Shown piece by piece: positions 59,633 through 64,000 of a DNA stretch of 64,000 nucleotides. Source of the stretch: Glycomyces tritici (GTDB lineage: Bacteria > Actinomycetota > Actinomycetes > Mycobacteriales > Micromonosporaceae); contig NZ_JAUEMJ010000007.1 in the NCBI RefSeq assembly GCF_030403505.1, forward strand, positions 259,632-323,631, read 5' to 3'. A model generated the notes under the pieces. It was not told where the DNA came from. It worked only from the letters and a program-made list of their open reading frames with translations, and made no database searches. A program made the translations under genes and the position numbers. The first letter of the stretch is position 1. Every line of letters starts with the position of its first letter.

Positions 59633-60513
59633 AGACCGCCGAACCCGTGCTCACCGTCGAAGACCTCACCGTCGTCTACGAGACCGAGGAGCCGATCACC
59701 GCCGTCAAGAACGCCGACCTCACCCTCCACCGCGGCGAGATCCTCGGCCTCGCCGGCGAATCCGGCTGCGGCAAGACGACCCTCGCCTACGCCGTCAACC
59801 GCCTCCACCGCCCGCCGGCGCGCATCGCCTCCGGCCGCATCACCTTCCACGGCGATGAAGGCGACATCGACATCCTCGCCCTCGAGGACGCCGGGCTCCG
59901 CGCCTTCCGCTGGGAGCGGCTCTCCATGGTCTTCCAAGGCGCCATGAACGCCCTCAACCCCGTCACCACCGTCCGCGCGCAACTCAAGGACACCCTCCTC
60001 GCCCACCGGCCCCGCATGTCCCGCAAGGAGATCCGCGACCGCTCCGAGGACGTCCTCACCCGCGTCGGCGTCGACCCCCGCCGCCTGGCCTCCTACCCGC
60101 ACGAACTCTCCGGCGGCATGCGCCAGCGCGTCATGATCGCCATGGCCATGCTCCTGGAACCGCAGATCATGATCATGGACGAACCCACCACCGCACTCGA
60201 CGTCGTCGTCCAGCGCGACATCCTCCGCGAGATCGTGCGCCTGCGCGACGAACTCGACTTCGCCGTCATCTTCATCACCCACGACCTGCCGCTCCTGCTC
60301 GAGATCTCCGACCGCATCGCCGTGATGCTCGAAGGCGAGATCGTCGAACTCGAAGCGGCCGACCGCCTCTACCGCGACGCGCGCCACCCCTACACGCGGA
60401 AGCTCCTCGGCTCCTTCCCGAGCCTCTCGGGGGAGCGCGGCGCGTTCATCCGCACCGGCATCGACGAGACCAGCGCAGACGAGACCACCGAAACCGCGGA
60501 GGAGCGAGCATGA
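59629..60513 (+). CDS. Opp/Dpp-type ABC ATPase (DppD-like)
   Basis: 294 residues. Walker A GESGCGKTT, signature LSGGMRQRV, Walker B IMIMDEPTTALD and switch His in ITHDL. Couples ATP hydrolysis to uptake with the next ATPase. A short acidic C-terminal tail (Glu/Thr-rich) replaces the usual oligopeptide-transporter C-terminal extension. Ends overlapping the next gene by four bases. Confidence 0.93.
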   Translation: MKTAEPVLTVEDLTVVYETEEPITAVKNADLTLHRGEILGLAGESGCGKTTLAYAVNRLHRPPARIASGRITFHGDEGDIDILALEDAGLRAFRWERLSMVFQGAMNALNPVTTVRAQLKDTLLAHRPRMSRKEIRDRSEDVLTRVGVDPRRLASYPHELSGGMRQRVMIAMAMLLEPQIMIMDEPTTALDVVVQRDILREIVRLRDELDFAVIFITHDLPLLLEISDRIAVMLEGEIVELEAADRLYRDARHPYTRKLLGSFPSLSGERGAFIRTGIDETSADETTETAEERA

Positions 60514-61415
60514 CCAGCGTCAAGATCACCGACCTCGTCAAGGACTACACGCTCCGGTCAGGACTCAAGCGCACCCGCCTGCGCGCCGTCGACCACGTGA
60601 GCCTCGAACTCGCCCCCGGCCGCACCGTCGCCCTCGTCGGCGAGTCCGGCTCCGGCAAGTCCACCATCGCGAAGATCCTCACCCGCATGGAACGCCCCAC
60701 CTCCGGCACCGTGGAGGTCCTGCTCGACGACGGCACCCCCGTCTCGAACGGCCACTACCGCCGCGAAGTGCAGATGGTCTTCCAGGACCCCTTCGCCTCC
60801 CTCAACCCGTTCCACTCCATCGAGCACCACATCGCCCGGCCCCTGAAGATCCACGGCCGCACCAAGACCCAGGACGAGACCCGCAAGCGGGTCCTCGAGA
60901 TGCTCGAACGCGTCAACCTCACCCCGGCCGAGGCCATCGCGCCCCGCCGCCCGCACGAGCTCTCCGGCGGCCAGCGCCAGCGCGTCGCCATCGCCCGGGC
61001 CCTCGCCCCGGGCGCGCAGGTCCTGATCGCCGACGAACCGGTGTCCATGCTGGACGTCTCGATCCGCCTCGGCGTGCTCAACCTCCTCGGCCGCCTCCAG
61101 CGCGAAGACCGGCTCGCGGTCCTCTACATCACCCACGACCTCGCCACCGCACGCCACTTCTCCGACGAGATCGTCGTGCTCTACCGCGGCCGGGTCGTCG
61201 AACGCGGCCCCTCCGACGCCGTGATCCTCGACCCGCACCACGACTACACGAAGCTGCTCGCGCTGGCCGCCCCCGACCCGGAGCGGCCCGGCCGCGTGAC
61301 CTCGGAGGCCGCCGTGGACCGCAAGGCGATCGACAACAGCACCTGCTACGACCACTTCGCCGGCGAATGGCGCGAGGCCGCCGCGGGCACGCGGACCGCC
61401 GTGCGCGCCGACTGA
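60510..61415 (+). CDS. Opp/Dpp-type ABC ATPase (DppF-like)
   Basis: 301 residues. Walker A GESGSGKST, signature LSGGQRQRV, Walker B VLIADEPVSMLD, switch ITHDL. Note the MLD after DEPVS as in DppF/OppF proteins. Its C-terminus has the CYDHFAGEW-type segment seen in sugar-linked members. Completes the importer, unlike the three CUT1 systems in the window, which lack ATPases. Confidence 0.93.
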   Translation: MTSVKITDLVKDYTLRSGLKRTRLRAVDHVSLELAPGRTVALVGESGSGKSTIAKILTRMERPTSGTVEVLLDDGTPVSNGHYRREVQMVFQDPFASLNPFHSIEHHIARPLKIHGRTKTQDETRKRVLEMLERVNLTPAEAIAPRRPHELSGGQRQRVAIARALAPGAQVLIADEPVSMLDVSIRLGVLNLLGRLQREDRLAVLYITHDLATARHFSDEIVVLYRGRVVERGPSDAVILDPHHDYTKLLALAAPDPERPGRVTSEAAVDRKAIDNSTCYDHFAGEWREAAAGTRTAVRAD

Positions 61416-61474
61416 ACCCCAATCGCACCGAACCGCCCCTCACGAAGCCCGCCCATCGACCATGAGGAGTCACC

Positions 61475-63994
61475 GTGACCCACCCGCCGTATTTCCGCGC
61501 GCTCCACGAGGGGTGGACGCTGACCGCCGCCGACCTCGCCGCCGATGTCCCCGAGGCGGTGGCCGCGCCGCTCGCGGACGGCATCCCGGCCGCCGTTCCC
61601 GGTGAGGCCCATCTGGACCTGCTGCGGGCGGGGCTCATAGCTGATCCGTTCGACGGGGACAACGAGTCCGCGCAGCAGTGGATCGGCGACACCGCCTGGC
61701 GGTTCTCGACCGAGTTCGACTGGACCGACGACGGCTCGGCCCGCCACGACCTGGTCGCGCACGGCCTGGACACCGTGGCGACCTTGTCGCTCAACGGGAT
61801 CGAGATCGGCAGCACCGAGAACCAGCACCGCGGCTACCGCTGGGACGTGCGGAAGGCGCTGCGCGAGGGCGCGAACACCCTCACCGTCACCTTCGCGGCC
61901 CCCGTCCCGGAGGCGGTAGCCCGCGCCGAGCGCGACGGCGCGCTGCCGCACACCAACCACCACGAGTACAACCAGCTGCGGAAGATGGCCTGCTCGTTCG
62001 GGTGGGACTGGGGCGTCGACGTCGCCGGGGCCGGGATCTGGAAGCCGATCGGCCTCGAATCCTGGTCGGGCGCACGGGTCGCCGCCGTCCGGCCCCTGGT
62101 CGACGTGCTCGCGAACGCCGAGGGCGGCCACGACGGCGTCCTCACCGTCCACCTCGAGGTCGAGCGCGCGGCGGGCGACGAGGACGTGGAGGCCCTGGTC
62201 GTCGTCACCGGCCCCGACGGCCGTCCCCTCGAGACCGCCGCGACCGTCCCCGCCGGCCAGAACGCCGTCGCGGTCGTCTCTGACGTGCCCGACGTGCGCC
62301 GCTGGTGGCCCGTCGGCTACGGCGACCAGCCGCTGTACAAGGTGGACATCGAAGTGGGGTACGGGATCTGGCACGGCCGGGTCGGCTTCCGCACCGTCGA
62401 ACTCGACACCGCGCCGGACGAAGCGGGCGCGCCGTTCCACCTGAAGGTCAACGGCGAGCGCGTCCTCGTGCGCGGCGCGAACTGGATCCCCGACCACGCC
62501 TTCCTCACCGAGATCGACCGCGACCGGTACGCGCTGCGCGTCGCGGACGCGCTCGAGGCGAACATCAACCTGCTGCGCGTGTGGGGCGGCGGGATCTACG
62601 AGTCCGACGACCTGTACGACCTCGCCGACGAGCACGGCCTGCTCATGTGGCAGGACTTCCTGTTCGCCTGCGCCGCGTACAGCGAGGACGACCCGCTGCG
62701 CACCGAGATCGAGGCCGAGGTCCGCGAGAACGTCACCAGGCTCAGCCCGCACCCCTCGCTCGTCCTGTGGAACGGCAACAACGAGAACACCTGGGGCTCG
62801 GTCGACTGGAACTGGGCGCACCGCCTCGGCGGCCGCGGCTGGGGCGACGCCTACTACAGCGGGCTGCTCCCGGACATCGTCGCCGAGCTCGACCCGACCC
62901 GCCCGTACTCGCCCGCGAGCCCGCACTCCTTCGGCGACTACCGCCACCCGAACGACGAGCGGTACGGCACGATGCACGTCTGGGACGTGTGGAACCGCGT
63001 GGACTACAAGGTGTACGCCGACTACCGGCCCCGCTTCGTCGCCGAGTTCGGCTTCCAGTCCCCGCCCGCGTGGTCGACCCTCACCGCCGTGGTGCACGAC
63101 GAGCCGCTCGACCCGTTCGGCGCGGAGATGCTCGTGCACCAGAAGGCCAACCGCGGCAACGAGAAGCTCGAACGCGGCTGGCAGGGTCACCTGCCCGACC
63201 CGCAGTCCATCGAGGACTGGCACTGGACGACGCAGCTCAACCAGGCGCACGCGATCCGCTTCGGCGTCGAGCACTACCGGTCGCTCACGCCGCACAACAC
63301 GGGCACGATCATGTGGCAGCTCAACGACAACTGGCCGGTGGTCTCCTGGGCCGCGGTCGACTTCGCGGGCCACCGCAAGCCGCTGTGGCACGCGCTGCGC
63401 GACTCCTACGCGCCGCGCCTGGCGACGCTCCAGCCGCGCCCGTCGGCGGAGGCCTTCGCGAACGCCTGGGAGGGCGTCGTGCCCGAGTTCGACCAGCTCG
63501 CGCTGGTCCTCGTGAACGACAAGGAAGAGGCGTACACCGGGTCGTTCACCCTGACCCGCGAGGCCTTCGACGGCACTGTCCTCGCCAAGGCCGTGGTCGA
63601 CGCCAGTGTCGACCCCCGCGACGGCGCCACGATCGTCGTGCCGGCCGAGGTCGCGGCGTACACCGATCCGCGGACGGAGTTCATCCGCGCCGAAGGGGAC
63701 GGCTTCGCGCCCGCGTTCCACTACGGCGCCGAAGTGGTCGACCAGGACCTGGACCCGCGCCCGTTCATCGTGCAGGCCGAGGCGGCCGCGGGCGGCTGCG
63801 TGCTGCGCGTGGCCGCGACCTCGCTGGTGCGGGACCTGTACTGCCACGCGGACAAGGTCGACCCGGCCGCCCGCGCCGAGCAGGGGATGCTGACGCTCCG
63901 CGCCGGGGAGTCGGCCGAGATCCGCGTCCGCTCGGCCTCCGGTGATCCGGCCGCGTTCGCCGGGGTCCTGCGCTGCGCGAACGACCTGCGCTGA
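61475..63994 (+). CDS. GH2 beta-mannosidase
   Basis: 839 residues, no signal peptide, so it acts on imported beta-mannosides. N-terminal sugar-binding and immunoglobulin-like domains precede a GH2 barrel. The acid/base is Glu437 in WNGNNENTWG and the nucleophile Glu524 in FVAEFGFQS; NNEN and WGGGIYE are usual in beta-mannosidases rather than beta-galactosidases. GTG 61475 follows GAGGAG at a suitable distance. Last gene of the operon, complete, ending six bases before the window end. Confidence 0.92.
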   Translation: MTHPPYFRALHEGWTLTAADLAADVPEAVAAPLADGIPAAVPGEAHLDLLRAGLIADPFDGDNESAQQWIGDTAWRFSTEFDWTDDGSARHDLVAHGLDTVATLSLNGIEIGSTENQHRGYRWDVRKALREGANTLTVTFAAPVPEAVARAERDGALPHTNHHEYNQLRKMACSFGWDWGVDVAGAGIWKPIGLESWSGARVAAVRPLVDVLANAEGGHDGVLTVHLEVERAAGDEDVEALVVVTGPDGRPLETAATVPAGQNAVAVVSDVPDVRRWWPVGYGDQPLYKVDIEVGYGIWHGRVGFRTVELDTAPDEAGAPFHLKVNGERVLVRGANWIPDHAFLTEIDRDRYALRVADALEANINLLRVWGGGIYESDDLYDLADEHGLLMWQDFLFACAAYSEDDPLRTEIEAEVRENVTRLSPHPSLVLWNGNNENTWGSVDWNWAHRLGGRGWGDAYYSGLLPDIVAELDPTRPYSPASPHSFGDYRHPNDERYGTMHVWDVWNRVDYKVYADYRPRFVAEFGFQSPPAWSTLTAVVHDEPLDPFGAEMLVHQKANRGNEKLERGWQGHLPDPQSIEDWHWTTQLNQAHAIRFGVEHYRSLTPHNTGTIMWQLNDNWPVVSWAAVDFAGHRKPLWHALRDSYAPRLATLQPRPSAEAFANAWEGVVPEFDQLALVLVNDKEEAYTGSFTLTREAFDGTVLAKAVVDASVDPRDGATIVVPAEVAAYTDPRTEFIRAEGDGFAPAFHYGAEVVDQDLDPRPFIVQAEAAAGGCVLRVAATSLVRDLYCHADKVDPAARAEQGMLTLRAGESAEIRVRSASGDPAAFAGVLRCANDLR

Positions 63995-64000
63995 GGGCGG

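Noticed and set aside
1..64000. CRISPR array, tRNA, rRNA, insertion sequence or integrase
   Set aside because: No regularly spaced identical repeats of 24 or more bases, no cloverleaf with CCA-type ends, and no transposase or recombinase motifs were seen.

Overview
The window is high-GC DNA (roughly two thirds G+C or more) with strongly G/C-ending codons, Tat-type lipoprotein signals, GTG/TTG starts and many LacI, ROK and GntR sugar regulators. This points to a soil actinomycete (filamentous Actinomycetota). A self-contained vanHAX cluster with a MurF paralogue is compatible with Streptomyces, Glycomyces or relatives, but the genus cannot be fixed from sequence alone. About 53 protein genes are supported. 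No tRNA, rRNA, CRISPR array or transposase was seen. LAYOUT: (1) 30-4456, a CUT1-type sugar-uptake operon (solute-binding lipoprotein, two permeases, DUF624 protein) without an ATPase. (2) 4473-7406, a LysR regulator divergent from an aldo/keto reductase, then a YbaB-like hypothetical. (3) 7287-14931, a glycopeptide-resistance locus: murF-like gene divergent from vanH-vanA-vanX, convergent vanR-vanS, a VanY-type M15 carboxypeptidase and an aminoglycoside-phosphotransferase-like gene. A box near GGCATATCGAAAAC precedes both vanH and vanY and is the best candidate VanR site. (4) 15071-19321, a rhamnogalacturonan-acetylesterase-like SGNH hydrolase, a DUF2089/membrane/SHOCT-like operon, and a type VII secretion-style toxin island: WXG-like protein, N-terminal toxin module, GH-E nuclease module in an overlapping frame, SUFU-type immunity protein. 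(5) 19430-27189, a fructan/sucrose locus: secreted GH32, PfkB kinase, cytoplasmic GH32/68-like enzyme, CUT1 transporter and LacI repressor, with two perfect GTTAATCGATTAAC palindromes upstream. (6) 27354-29620, an FAD oxidoreductase and an AlkD-like repair protein. (7) 29647-38840, an alpha-galactoside locus: two paralogous GH36 alpha-galactosidases flanking a FadR-type regulator and a second LplB/YtcP-like transporter. (8) 39258-50293, plant-cell-wall enzymes (GH5 cellulase, GH39-like enzyme with ricin-B domain, LacI regulator, GH127 beta-L-arabinofuranosidase with six ricin-like repeats, esterase-like alpha/beta hydrolase), then RidA and a WYL regulator. (9) 50294-51836, a repeat-rich stretch with no secure gene. 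(10) 51837-54109, an NAD-dependent epimerase and an MFS exporter. (11) 54341-63994, a ROK repressor divergent from a five-gene Opp/Dpp-type ABC importer operon ending in a GH2 beta-mannosidase. HOW IT WORKS TOGETHER: Most of the window is a catabolic archipelago. Secreted glycosidases cut fructan, cellulose, arabinan-type side chains and galactosides; dedicated binding proteins and permeases import oligosaccharides; cytoplasmic GH32/68, GH36 and GH2 enzymes finish them; local repressors with recognisable palindromes control each unit. None of the three CUT1 transporters has an ATPase gene here, so a shared MsiK-type ATPase elsewhere is implied. Two defence modules sit among these: glycopeptide resistance, and a contact-dependent or secreted nuclease with its immunity protein.
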